From NCBI GenBank assembly GCA_963555705.1, contig OY743180.1, positions 40,642,129-40,706,128 on the forward strand: 64,000 bases of DNA, given 5' to 3'. The position numbers and the translations under genes were made by a program. Of the stretch, positions 44,007-55,608 are shown piece by piece; the stretch's first letter is position 1, and each line of letters starts with the position of its first letter. The stretch is from Ligustrum vulgare. Taxonomy: Eukaryota; Streptophyta; Magnoliopsida; Lamiales; Oleaceae. A model generated the notes under the pieces. The model saw only the letters and a program-made list of their open reading frames with translations, made no database searches and was not told where the DNA came from.

Positions 44007-44883
44007 TCTATATATTACTAATGACAATTGAGATTCTAGTCAATTAATTAATTTTGACCAGAATCTCAATTGTGAAAGAAAGTTGGAATTAGGCAGTTAT
44101 ATTAAAAAATATCAATTATTGTGTACAATTTTCATATGGATGTATAGCATTTTTCATTTAGATGTTTAGATTAATATGTATATTTTAGGTTTTATTTGGC
44201 AATACTATTGCAATTATAAAATTGTTTATTTATGTTTTTATTTAAAATGTGTGATTAAAAAGTGATATGAGAAATTTTCTTGTTTATAAATTGTAATGAT
44301 TGCGTTAAAGAACAGGTTCTTAGATTTTTAATAGATATTGATAGAAATTGGTGAAATATGTGGTTTAAAAGTTGATAAAAGTTGTGTAATCCATGTAGTG
44401 TGATTGAAAATGAATTATAGGATAGGAGATGGGTGCCAAAAGGGTGACCTGGATTTTGCACAACTTAGGAATCCATGTCTTTGACACTGATTTTCATTTT
44501 CTTTAGGTTATTGCATTTAAGTACTTAGATCTGCAACACATTTATCTTGCATTCTTGTGATGCATCCTTTTGGTGCAAATGTGATGGTTGGGAAAGTGAT
44601 AGATTATGGTGAGGAACAATCCTCTAGCATTCATTCTAGGAGAGATCATTTCGATTTCAACATGGTGTCATTTGATATTGATGATTCTGATAGGATCGCA
44701 TCGTCAAATTCAGCTATAACTTACTCTTGCGACAGCGACAAAAGAATACATAGATGCTAAAAGTTATTCTACTAATGTATTAGCTATTACTTTTTATTGA
44801 TTTTTTTCCCTCTTTCTTCCGTATCAGTACATTATAATTAATCAATGGAATATGTTCGTGCATCGCACGGGTGTGAAACTAGT
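44007..44883 (+). mobile_element. Helitron, about 877 bp
   Basis: The 5' end TCTATATATTAC at 44007 is preceded by A. It is followed by an inverted repeat (ACAATTGAGATTCT and AGAATCTCAATTGT, 44022-44088). The 3' end is hairpin CGTGCATCGCACG (44857-44869), then GGTGTGAAACTAGT, with CTAGT ending at 44883 and T following. Insertion between A and T fits Helitron rules exactly. Confidence 0.75.
44557..44760 (+). CDS. 68-codon ORF carried by the Helitron, unidentified
   Basis: The frame starts ATGATGCATCCTTTTGG and ends TAA at 44760. The protein (GANVMVGKVIDYGEEQSSSI; HFDFNMVSFDIDDSDRIAS) is of normal composition with acidic patches and lacks low complexity. A pyrimidine-rich stretch followed by TTTAG at about 44508 could be a splice acceptor, so this may be a captured exon. 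No family recognised. Confidence 0.35.
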   Translation: MMHPFGANVMVGKVIDYGEEQSSSIHSRRDHFDFNMVSFDIDDSDRIASSNSAITYSCDSDKRIHRC

Positions 44884-45412
44884 TATCCCTACATGTTAGC
44901 CTACCATGATTCTGGAATGATCGGACAACTAATCCAGGATTAATGACAACATTTACTACCTCCAATCGTGGCAAGGTTACATCTATAAATATCCTCACTC
45001 CCCAAGGTGTCTAGGTAACAAATCTTAAGATACAAGAATAATGGTTGTTTATTTTCTATATAATTTTCCATCCTCTCACTGATCATCACACTAGATTTAA
45101 AACGGGGGTAAAGCTCCAATGCTTATAAGTATTAATCGTTGTAGAGAGAATGACCGGAAAGTTTCATTGATTGTGGGAATCACAAAATAATCTGCATCAC
45201 ATTACATGACATTTTCAAGATGTTAAATTGAATATAATCAAATAAGATTAACAAGGATACTAACGTGAAACAATTTGTTAGTTGTTTCATTCAGTCTTGT
45301 CCAATCTATTTATACGGGTACAATAACTTATCACTTGGTCATTTATATACGCTAATTGACTTAGTAGAGCATACATTTTCTTATTCTACAAAGGGTTAAA
45401 GTTAGTGAATAG
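44884..45412. other. Possible LTR fragment, plus orientation
   Basis: ACATCTATAAATATCCTCAC at about 44980 is a TATA-like box followed by CTCTCACTGATCATCACAC (45075), an arrangement common in plant Gypsy LTRs. No termini are seen. The rest is anonymous. Confidence 0.35.
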
Positions 45413-45414
45413 TA

Positions 45415-45731
45415 CTCCCTCCTTCCCAAAAAGATAGTCCTTCGGTTATTTTCACACGGATTAAGAAATGGTAGTTAGTATAGTTAGGGTATTAAATTTT
45501 ATCAATGATTTCCATTTATACCCTTTTATTGTTTTAAGTGGACTCACTTCGTTTTTCACAAAAATTTGAAAATGTAATAGATAAGTAATTGGTATGTATT
45601 ATACCAAGATACATTAAATAAGGGTATACGTGGAAATGAAAATTTTAATACATGCTCAATATGGAAACAAGACTATCTTTTTGGGATAAACAAAAATAAT
45701 ATACATGACTATCTTTTTAGGACGGAGGGAG
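45415..45731 (+). mobile_element. Stowaway-type MITE, 317 bp
   Basis: The element begins CTCCCTCCTTCCCAAAAAGA and ends TCTTTTTAGGACGGAGGGAG, flanked by TA at 45413-45414 and 45732-45733. A second internal GACTATCTTTTTGGGA (about 45671) shows a partly duplicated right end. Confidence 0.92.
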
Positions 45732-45739
45732 TAAGAAAC

Positions 45740-46587
45740 ATGTAGTCTGTGGCGGTGGTTAATTCTAGAATTTATGCACATGTCCAAATAGTTGGGCCAG
45801 ATTTTACAATTGGATTAATTAACATGATTAATTAACAAGGGCGCACATATAAATAAGTGCCAAATTGTAGAGAATTAAAATAACTAGAGTCGCAATCTAG
45901 TTAGTAGAATTCTAGCGCCGGGTTTTTCTCTCGCTATCACAAAAAGAAAAATCAATTCTCTTTCAAAATCCATTCCAACTATTGGAGATGGATGGAGTTC
46001 CTGTTGAACAATTGATCTAGAAGGGAAAGCCTGCATTTTCATTATTGGACCGGTATTAAAGCCCAGTCTACATAGCCGGTATTGGAGGCAAATGTGGAAC
46101 CGGGTCATAGCCTTTTTATCACCACCACCTCATCTGATACCGTTGGATCTGTTTGGTTCAATCCTAGCCATCCATGTGTGATCAAAAAGGATGATGATTA
46201 TCTTAATCGTCATTCCAGACGTTTTCCTTATCACAAAACCCTACTTTTTCTCTCTGAAGGCGATTCTTCGTCATCACCGTGATTCTTCACATTTTGTTCC
46301 AGAAATTCATAGATTTTGCTTTGTTATTTCTTAGTGGTTGTTTAGATACTGATATTCTGTGAATCAGTATACATTTGTATGAGTTTTGATAGAGTTTTCT
46401 GTAACTCATTTTTATCTTTGTGCTTATATTGTGCGATTTCTGAGATTTCTGGGAAGTTTTGTATGTTCTTGAGTTTGGATTCTGTTTCTATATTCTTACG
46501 TTTATTCAATAAAGGTTTTTGATTCTTTGTGTTTAAACGTTTTGTTCTTGTTCTTTGTGGTACGATCTTGAGCTTTTAATCCTAACA
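45740..46587 (+). repeat. 5' LTR of a Copia-type element (left edge uncertain)
   Basis: The right edge is secure: ...TCCTAACA ends at 46587, one base before a tRNA-Met primer site. ACATATAAATAAG at about 45846 is a TATA box; T-rich text and AATAAAGG at about 46509 are poly(A)-like. The left edge could be TGTAGTCTG at 45740, or the MITE at 45415 could sit inside the LTR. Confidence 0.6.
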
Positions 46588-46588
46588 G

Positions 46589-46600
46589 TGGTATCAGAGC
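46589..46600 (+). promoter_or_regulatory. tRNA-Met primer-binding site of the Copia element
   Basis: TGGTATCAGAGC lies directly after the LTR end, as in most plant Copia elements. Confidence 0.9.
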
Positions 46601-47419
46601 CTTAGGGTTCTTCCAAAAATCGGTGGATTAGACTCAGATCTGGTAGATCCAGATTTTTTCTTGTTGGATCTAGGGTTTTCTGGAAACGAATTTTAGGGTT
46701 TTCTGAATTGTGTAAAACTTTTAAGAAATATTTACTTTCTTAAGTTGTTTTAACCCTTACCAAAATCGTTTTGTTTTCTGAAAATAATTTTTGAAAATTT
46801 TCAGATTCAAAATTATTTTTTGAAGATTTTTATATAAAATATTTTAAACTTTGTGGATACTGTTCTTTTGAAACCTATTTTGAAATTAGGGTTTCTGACT
46901 TTCTTGAGTATCTGGATCTTTTATTCTGAGTCCATATTTTTTAGGATCTTGAAATTCGGAATATTTTTCTATAAAATATTCTGATTCCTGATAAGGATCC
47001 TACATTGTTCTTAGTGGTTGTTCTTCGTGGTGGATACTGGTACTGTTACTTTGTGGCCCTGAACTTCTGGGATTCTGATTCTTTGTGGAAGCTGCTGTAG
47101 CTTATTAAAATAAAAATTGCAATCAGGTGATATCATTTAATTATTGCAATCTTATACTGTAAATTTATTTTCAAATTTCCTGTTCTCTCCCAAATCTCTC
47201 CGTTGAAGCCTATAGCTAGGACCCCATATCTTTCATTTGTCCAGGATTTCATTGAGAATTCGGGAATCTGAGGGAGTGTGAGAATATCCAGTATAGGTTG
47301 AGGGATATACTGGAAGGACAGCTTTTTTCAGTATAATGTTCTGTGTGATTTCTTGATTGAGTAATTAAATCTGTTGATTAGTGATCACCTTGATTATTCT
47401 GTTTACTGACGACATCTTT
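46601..47419 (+). mobile_element. Copia leader, truncated before gag
   Basis: Typical leader text (CAGATCTGGTAGATCCAG, TAGGGTTTTCTG) continues to about 47418 and then stops at the edge of the MULE terminal repeat. No gag frame is reached, so the element is truncated here. Confidence 0.6.
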
Positions 47420-48061
47420 TTTTCATTATAAATAAATTATAAAATTCTAAATATTTTTTTATTCTTAATATTATTTATCATTTATTACAAAAATAATTTC
47501 ATTACTAAATATAATTAGAATTAACAAATGGCTAACTATGATTTCATAATTGTAACAAAAATTTAATAATTTCACAATGTTGGAAAATGTAATTATAATG
47601 TCATAATTTGTTAATAATAATTACAAATAAGATATGTAATTACAATGTCACAATTTCTTAATAAAAATGAATTATTAATTTCACAATAATTAGAAATAAG
47701 ATATGTAATTATAATTTCATCATGCAAATAAGAAATTTATTAATAATATCAAAATAAATATAATTATAATAATTAAATATTGTTGATAAAAAATTATTAA
47801 TATGTTTCATAATAATTAGAAATAATAAAATGAACTATAATTTCATAAATGTAAAAATATATACAATAGTTTCATAACATTAATAATTATAATTATAATT
47901 ACACAACTTTAATAAAAAAATAAATAATACAATACTAATTAATAATGTTTATATATAAACCATAATAATAAAAAATAATAATAATAAAGTTTTTCTTGTA
48001 ATGTTTAATTTTCCTACTTGTTCATTTACGTGCGGTAGTTTACAATGTAGAATGGTTAAAT
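47420..48061 (+). repeat. Left terminal inverted repeat of the MULE (truncated)
   Basis: Text such as TTCATTATAAATAAATTATA (47424), TAATAAAAATGAATTATTAA (47660) and TTTACGTGCGGTAGTTTACA (48024) is found in reverse complement at 54945-55300. The left copy holds about 280 bp more, from extra AT-rich units. The outer part present on the right (55310 to about 55840) is missing, so the left end was cut, probably by the adjoining Copia sequence. Confidence 0.85.
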
Positions 48062-49223
48062 ATCGCGGCATACTTTTTTGAACTTTGATTTTAACATTTG
48101 AAATTATTGCAGAATGGAGTATACTATTGGTCTTGAACTGAGAGGGCTTCCGGCTAAAGTTTCCCAGTACAGGGAATGTGACTTCGGCGCAGTTCTAAAG
48201 ACTCTTGATGAGTATCATCAAGATATCTTGAAGCTATCATTCCTATGGCGATTCAAAGAATTGGCCAAGATGCAATTTGCGCCTCAGATTATAGATTCTC
48301 TGGTACTTCGACTTCTGAAGCCAGTAGACGGTGGTGCATATAGTTTTTGCTTCGGGGATGACAAGATAGTCACATTCTCGAGGTTTGAGTTTTCCCTCAT
48401 CATGGGATTAAAGTGTGATGGCCAAATGGACAAAACGCCCAAATTACTGTCAAAATCGAGGCTTCATCTGAAATACTTCGAAGAACAAAGGGTCATTTAC
48501 AGGGAGGAGCTCTGGAATACTTTAAAGACTTGTCCAGATATGTTGGACAGATTGAAATTATGCATGGTCTATATTCTGGAGAGCTTCGTGAAGGGCAAGC
48601 AAGCAAAGAATGGTATCGACTTATATGGTTTGGAACTTGTTGATGATATTGAAGCCTTCAACAACTATCCATGGGGGTCTATAATTTATGTCGATACCGT
48701 TAACATATTTAAGAAAACTCATTCGATGCCCAAGGCGGAGAAGGGCCCCCGGAAGTATGATGCGTACGGCTTCCCTTTTGCTCTGCAGGTAATAATTTTA
48801 AACTTTTCATTTTGAATTAGTTTATTATGCTTTTCATCGTCATAATAATTGTAAGTTTCATAGATATGGGCGTATGAGGTTATTCCCGCCTTAGGTGACA
48901 GGTGGGCAGTTAAGACGGGGACGCGATTTCCTCGGATGTTAAATTGGAGAGCAACAGAGGCGCCAAGTTCTAGGAAGCTTTCGGCTATCCTCGATGATCC
49001 TGAGGTGAGCGTTTAGAAATTATTATTAATGTAATATAATATTTGACACATGATTTATAAATTGTTTTAATGTTAATATATTAGCTCGAAGTCCTTCATG
49101 CGTTGACGGCTTCGACCGTAGAGGAGGAGCAGGACTACATGCGTGGACTGGTATGTAATGTAATTTTAGATTGTTATTTACTTTTTGGGTTAAATAATTG
49201 ATCTTCACTTTTGTTATATCTAG

Positions 49224-50162
49224 GATCAACACAGTCCAGTACGAGATATGTCCCCGCCGCTCATGAGATCTCATTCACCGGGGGCATCTCGCGGACCTTT
49301 ACGCTCCTCCACTCCCCCGGTATGTTCATGGATTCAATAAGCTATAATATTTTGCTGGGGTTAGTTTATTTCCTATTATATTATTTGGAGTTTATAATTT
49401 GAATTTGATATGTTTTTGAGTTGAGAATTATTTTTGGAGTAGTCGGTGATATGGGAGTATTATTGAGTTGTTGTTGGTGTTTTGAATTGTCGTGGTTGAA
49501 TGTTTTTGCTTTATTATGACATTTTGATGTCCCTTTATAGGGTGGCTAAGTCCAATTTTAAGGGGCGACTCTGTCGAAAATTTTGTAGAATGTTAAATAA
49601 GCAATATTCGACATTTAATCTCCACTTTTGTTATATCTAGGATCAACGCAGTCCAATACGAGACATGTCCCCACCGCTCATGAGATCTCATTCATCGGGG
49701 GTATCTCGCGGACCTTTATGCTCCTCCACTCCCCCGGTATGTTCATGGATTCAATAAGTTATAATATTTTACTAGGGGTTAATTTATTTCCTATTATATT
49801 ATTTGGAGTTTATAATTTGAATTTGATATGTTTTTGAGTTGAGAATTATTTTTGGAGTAGTCGGTGATATGGGAGTATTATTGAGTTGTGGTTGGTGTTT
49901 TGAATTGTCGTGGTTGAGTGGTTGAATGTTTTTGCTTTATTATGACATTTTGATGTCCCTTTATAGGGTGGCTAAGTCCAATTTTAAGGGGAGACTCTGT
50001 CGAAAATTTTGTAGAATCTTAAATAAACAATATTCGACATTTAATTTCCACTTTTGTTATATCTAGGATCAAGGCAGTCCAATACGAGACATGTCCCCGC
50101 CGCTCATGAGATCTCATTCACCGGGGGCATCTCGCGGACCTTTACGCTCCCCCACTCCCCCG
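49224..50162 (+). repeat. Triplicated 96-bp exon with its intron
   Basis: Three exons of exactly 96 bp (49224-49319, 49641-49736, 50067-50162) encode variants of a Ser/Pro-rich 32-residue segment (SPPLMRSHSPGASRGPLRS). Each is preceded by TTGTTATATCTAG and followed by GTATGTT. The intron sequence is repeated too, with periods of 417 and 426 bp. The third copy's downstream intron is different. Confidence 0.95.
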
Positions 50163-50519
50163 GTATGTTAATGGATTCAGTTTTCAATAAACTATAGTAT
50201 TTTAATGATCACATTTGCATGTTATAATATTTGAGTTAAATAATCAATTGTCATTTTTGTTTTCAGCGCCTAGTACTTCACATTGATGATTTGTTTGAGC
50301 GTCTGGTGGGGGTCATTCGTGATGAGATGCATGCCCTTGGGGATGAGCTACGAGGTAAGGTCGACGCCCTCGGAGGTAAGGTCGACGCCCTCAGAGTTAA
50401 GGTCGACGCCCTTAGGGATGAGCTCCGAGGTGGGCATGGAGCCTCAGATATGATGCCAGAGCATGATGAGCTGGATGATATGATAGCTCGGATGACGGAG
50501 CAATATTTTTATAGGGTGC

Positions 50520-50900
50520 CGACTTGGGTCGCTGGGGATGTGACTGAGGGGGTGCCTCGGGTGGAGGAGGAGGTGCCTCGGGGGACGGCGGAGGAGGAGG
50601 TGCCTCGGGAGGCGGAGGGGCTTCGAGTGGAGGAGGTGGTGCCTCGGCAGGCGAAGGAGGAGGTTCCTGGGGGGCGGAGGAGGTGGTGCCTCGGGGGGCG
50701 GAGGACGAGGTGCCTCGAGAGGCGGAGGAGGAGGGGCCTCAGGCGGTGGAGGAGGAGGTGCCTCGAGAGGCTGAGGAGGAGGTGCCTCGGGGGCGTAGGA
50801 GGAGGTGCCTCGGGGGGCGGAGGAGGTGCCTCGGGTGGAGGAGGAGGTGCATCGGGAGGCGGAGGAGGAGGTGCCTCAGGTGTCGGAGGTGCCGGAGGAT
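50520..50900 (+). repeat. GC-rich coding minisatellite (EEEVPR repeats)
   Basis: GAGGAGGAGGTGCCTCGGG recurs at 15-27-bp intervals and encodes an E-E-V-P-R motif with variable filler. Two indels switch the frame inside the array, producing Gly/Arg-rich frames. It forms the acidic linker between the N-terminal half and the protease. Confidence 0.85.
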
Positions 50901-52090
50901 GAGTCGACTGAGCGGCTGATGGAGATGGTCGAGAAGAGGGGACGGAAACGTACTGTCGAGGTGAAGGAGCAGATTATAAGTAAGAGGACAAGATAACCCT
51001 CACAGCATGTTCTTTCTCCCTTCACGGTCGAGGCGAAGAAGAGGACATTCGTGGATGGCACTTATGTCAACTTATTCCGCGAAGTCGATCCGGCGAAGCA
51101 AAAGGTGTTCGATATGTGGTACTCTCAACTTAAGTCGAAGTAAGTTTGTTATGTTTTTGTTTATTTATTTCTTAACTGTTAAAATGATTATATATGAATC
51201 TCTAATTATTTATTCATTCAGGTTTCGTTTCTCCATTGGGAAGACAACAATATCGGATGCCAAAGATTGGTTCGCAATAGTCCTCAGAAGAGGAGCTTGG
51301 CTTGCCAACGATGTGAGTGCATAATCGTAATTATGTGAACTCACTCTATTATTTGTTGATTAAATAATATTTAATTCGCTTATATTTTATGTTGTAGCAT
51401 GTTGATCTTGCGATGGAGTTGCTGCGCGATCGGGCTAGTAGGTACCCGAAATTGTTCGGCTTTCCCGAGCGAGTGATCTTGTGTTGCAGCTTTAAAAACG
51501 CTGTCGACATTGAGTACTCAATGTTCGAAAACAACCCTACCTCGTACGTGTTTCCAGATTACATGTTGGACTACGTGTTAGGGGCAGAGCCCGTGTGTGG
51601 CCAGTCGTGGACGGGTTGTACACATATCTATATTCCGGTGATCGGGAACTCGCACATCATTGCTGTTGAGGTGGTGTTCGTCGAATCGAAAATGTATGTG
51701 TATGACTCCGAACATGGTTGTTTCACATAGACCCATCTCCAAGAAACTCTGATGCCCTTGGAATTCATTGTTCCTCTAATGGCTAAGCGTGCTGTAATTC
51801 ATGTCGATGATGTACTAGCCATTGAGAGGATCAAGGGGATATCCAAACAAGGTGTCAAGTAAATTTTCTTATACTCGTATTCTAGTATTTAATTAAATTC
51901 TTAACTATATTCATTTATTTCACTAAATTTTTTTTTTTTTAACTTACAGTGGAGATTGGGGATTTTTGCAATAAAATATATTGAGTTCTTGAGCATCGGA
52001 CGAGATGTCAAGATGATCAATCAAGAACATATACAGAAGTGGAGGATAAAGTTGGCTACTGATTTATTTACCTACAATTGTGATCCATAA

Positions 52091-52475
52091 GATTTAGAAA
52101 TGAAAAATATAGTTTTTATATGTAATTGTGTATATATATTTATTTGTCAATTTCTTTATTACTGTCAATTTATTTATTATAGTTTTTATTTGCCAATTTC
52201 TTTAGTTGAATAAATTGCCTCACAAGTATAGATAACAATATAATTTTTGGAATAAAAAAATAGTATATTTATATATAAACCCTAAACCCTAAACCCCTTC
52301 ACCCCAAAATAGAAAACTATACCCTAAACCCTAAAATATCCTTTTTTTCCCAAGAAACATTTATCATCTTTCATTGTATAATAAGCAATTCATGAACTTT
52401 ATTAACATAGACAAAATAAGATAATTTATTATCAACAAAACTACAATTACAGTAAAAGTTTTAATAGTGATAAAA
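52091..52475. terminator. Convergent 3' ends with interstitial telomere motifs
   Basis: This is the gap between the plus-strand Ulp1-like gene and the minus-strand transposase. Three CCCTAAA units lie at 52280-52298 and two at about 52321-52335. The region must hold both poly(A) sites; several AATAAA-like words occur (e.g. 52251). Confidence 0.5.
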
Positions 52476-54809
52476 TTAATTATTCAAGGGAATCTGACTA
52501 GTACAAGTTTGGCGAGTATGACCGACTGCGCCGCACCTCCCGAACTTTCGCGGTCTGGGAAACTCTCCAGTAGATGGTATTCTAGACGTACGTACACGTC
52601 CAGGAGTACGTCTTCGGACATTCGGTGGCAGTAAATTATCAAGCGGGAGCAAGTGTTCGGGAAGTTCCCACTTACCCTCATTTGGTAGAGGAAATATAGT
52701 TTCAGCATATGTTTCTCTCCACAAAGCAGTGGTATAGTACTCAGTTGATAATGACTGTGGTGAAAAGCCCCTATGTCTAGTAACTGCAACTGCATGAGCG
52801 CATGGAAAGCGCTCAAGCTGAAACTGTCTACACGTGCACGTGTTGTCATTCAAGTCCACAACATAACCAACATTACGTCCGCATACAAAGTTGAATCTAA
52901 ACTGATCCAGTGGCTCCACGCCCAACCTTCTAGCCAAGTCTAATGTCTTGAAGAGTTTGGTTTCCATAGCAGGGGTGAGATAAGATGTGCATGATTGAGA
53001 TTCCTCGCGTCTATCGTGAAACCAAACCTGTAACTTCTCCCTAACGTTCTCAATCATTACCAGAATTGGTAACTCTCGATTCTTCTTAAATAATGCATTC
53101 AAAGACTCCACATTATTTGACGTCATCATATTGTATCGATGTCCTGGAAATTGACACCGTGCCCAATGTTGAATCCCCAATTTATCTATTAAGTACTCCG
53201 AGGCTTTCTTACTCTTGTTATCTATTTCGATCATGAACTTATTATAATCTTCAAAAGTGTAAGCCTCTGCCGCTCTCTTAAACAAGGAAACGATCCCAGT
53301 ACCACGGTACGTCGTCTTCAAATTTCCTTGTATATGGTACATGCAATGACCGTGGTGTGCCTCGGGAAAAACTTCAGCTATACCATTTATGATAGAATTT
53401 CTGCGATCAGTTATAAAAGCAAGCTCATGGACATCTCCAATTACTTCCCTCAACTTTGAGAAAAACCAATTCGTCATTAGATCATTTTCGCTATCCACTA
53501 TGCCGAACGCAAGATGGTATATTTGAATGCTGGCATCTTGATATGTAGCAATAATTAACTTCCCTTCATATCTAGCTTTCAGTGTTGTACCATCTACTAG
53601 AATTAGAGGTCGCATCGATCTTCTAAATCCATTTATACATTGTCCAAGAGCCATGAAAACATACTTGAAGCGATTGTCATCGTCAGCCTCAATAAAGAAT
53701 GTCAAACCAGGATTAGTTCTCGACATGTTATGACAATACCTGGCTAATTTCGCATAACTTTCCTCGGGTGAACCCATTAAATCCTTTAACGCACATTCTC
53801 TAGCCTTCCAGGCCTTCTAGTAGCTCATGGTCACCCCAAAATCTCTCTGTACATCGTTAATGATGTCTCTGGGTCTGTTAATAGTCCTTGGGTCATCAAA
53901 CTTATGCATTATCTATCGTCCTATAAACCATGAACACGCTCGTCTGTGATCATTTCGACGAATGCCCACTTAACAAGTATGCTCTCATGCATACTTGCGA
54001 ACTACGAAGAATTGATTTGTGTCCATCCTCGTTGCTCACAACAATTATCATCTACACAGACAATTGTGTAGGTACTCCTGTCTGACTTCTTCACTTTAAA
54101 CTCGAAATTGTGCTTAAGTGCAATACTGTGCACCGCTTCTTGGAGATCTTGCTTGGTATTAAATAATTGCTGGACTTCCAAATCTTCATCATCTGGAACC
54201 ACATGTGAACAATTAGTTGATCGTGAACTTTGGCCCAGCCTGTGAGTTCTCGAAGTGCTCATATTGACGTCTGGATAAATTAATCAGATCATTGTTTGTA
54301 AATGGAATGTCCTCCTGATTGTCTCCGACTACATCAGGACCTCTATGGGTGATAAGAGGATCATGGAGTATAGCAACTGTATCAGGAATAACATCATCAT
54401 CCTCGCGAACTATTTCTAATATGTCCCAAATATCATTCACATTCTGATCCCCACCATCGAATTCTTCATTCTGATTATCGGGGGTATCCTTTCGTACTAA
54501 AGTTATACAGAGAGGAATAGTTTCCTTTTTATTCGCCTCAATTAACCACGTAATTTGCACATCGGAAGAAACAAACAAGGGTGGCAATGCAACAGTAGAA
54601 TTAGAGTTATATAGAAATCCAAATTTCATATCATATTCAGATGGATTAACTTCGAGTTGATCTTGTAGTTTGTTGTACATGTCAGTAAATGACATACCTG
54701 GAGTTAACAAAATTACAGAAATATTTTGATCACTTGTATATTTCCATGACCATCGCAGATTTTCATCAACCACGAATTCACGAAAATAAGAAACTGGTAT
54801 GAAAGCCAT
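52476..54809 (-). pseudogene. MURA-type (Mutator-like) transposase, frameshifted
   Basis: The start is ATG at 54809. An N-terminal region (VSYFREFVVDENLRWSWKY) is followed after a shift by the DNA-binding domain LFNTKQDLQEAVHSIALKHN with CVDDNC (54262-54002). A degraded stretch (54001-53780) includes DHRRA-like text. Then a 433-codon open frame (53777-52476) carries the catalytic core: LILVDGTTLK (Asp 62), FITDRRNSI (Asp 124), HGHCMYHIQGN (C-H pair), a probable Glu at about 171. The SWIM finger follows, CTCRQFQLERFPCAHA (residues 314-329), and a C-terminal zinc knuckle KFGRCGAVGHTRQTC in which the first Cys is Phe. It would cut and join transposon ends in the nucleus. The core is intact; the 5' half has at least two shifts and stops. 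Confidence 0.88.
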
Positions 54810-54869
54810 ATCTGCATTAATTAAAAATAATAAAATTTCAAAACAACAAGTTAAGGAACATCAGAGTAC

Positions 54870-55608
54870 CTGATAAAAAATAATTGTAAAAAAAAATAGT
54901 TGTCGGGCCGGAGCCTCAGTTCGGCCGGACCATGCATCCGCAATATTTAACCATTCTACATTGTAGACTACCGCACGTAAATGAACAAGTAGGAAAATTA
55001 AACATTATTTAATTATTATAATTATATTTATTTTGATATTATTAATAAATTTCTTATTTGCATTATGAAATTATAATTACATATCTTATTTCTAATTATT
55101 ATGAAATTATTAATTCATTTTTATTAAGAAATTAAGAAATTATAATTACATATCTTATTTGTAATTATTATTAACAAATTATGACATTATTTAGTAATGA
55201 AATTATTTTTGTAATATATGATAAATTATATTAAGAATAAAAAAGTTATTTAGAATTTTATAATTTATTTATAATGTAAAAAAATAATTTAGAATAATTA
55301 TTTTTGAAATTGGTCCGGCCGGACCAATGCAGGGTCCGGCCGGATCATTGACTGGCACTTTTTTTCCCCTCTAATGTTCAATTTTTCCGATTTTGTTACT
55401 AAACTGATAAAAATCACACTTCACCATATTAATTTTCATTGTTTAGTCTACATAATTATAGATCTATAATTATTATTAACTAAAAAATTAACAATATATG
55501 AATTTTTCGTTAATTTTTGGTTACTGAAATTATAGATCTGTTGAATAAGTTTAACACAACGAGAACAAAATTAAATACAGTATAATAAATATTGCTAAAT
55601 CAACTTAC
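54870..55608 (-). other. Probable 5'UTR intron of the transposase
   Basis: On the minus strand CTTATCG/GTAAGTTG (donor at 55608) and TTTTTTATCAG/GTACTC (acceptor at 54870) are good splice sites, 60 bases upstream of the ATG at 54809. The intron contains the inner inverted repeat (54945-55300) and the GGTCCGGCCGGACC palindromes. Confidence 0.5.
54945..55300 (-). repeat. Right terminal inverted repeat of the MULE (inner part)
   Basis: From ATATTTAACCATTCTACATT outward this is the reverse complement of the left repeat at 47420-48061, with high similarity near the inner edge (about 60 bp with one or two mismatches) and AT-rich indels outward. The transposon continues beyond it to about 55840. 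Confidence 0.88.

Larger units (their letters stand above)
48114..52090 (+). pseudogene. DUF1985/Ulp1-like protease gene of the MULE, decayed
   Basis: Exons with GT...AG borders: 48114-48788, 48864-49004, 49085-49150, 49224-49319, 49641-49736, 50067-50162, 50267 to about 51139, 51222-51312, 51398-51858, 51950-52090. Exon 1 encodes a DUF1985 domain (FSRFEFSLIMGLKCDG; WGSIIYVDTV). The last exons encode a C48/Ulp1-type cysteine protease: IYIPVIGNSHIIAVEVVF holds the catalytic His and KMYVYDSEH the Asp. Plant MULEs are known to carry such Ulp1 genes. Damage: two frameshifts in the Glu/Val/Pro/Arg repeat (50520-50900), TAA at 50994, TAG at 51728, and Trp (TGG) with a one-base deletion where the catalytic Cys belongs (about 51957). 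The start follows a TTATTGCAG acceptor two bases upstream, so a 5'UTR intron is likely. Confidence 0.82.
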
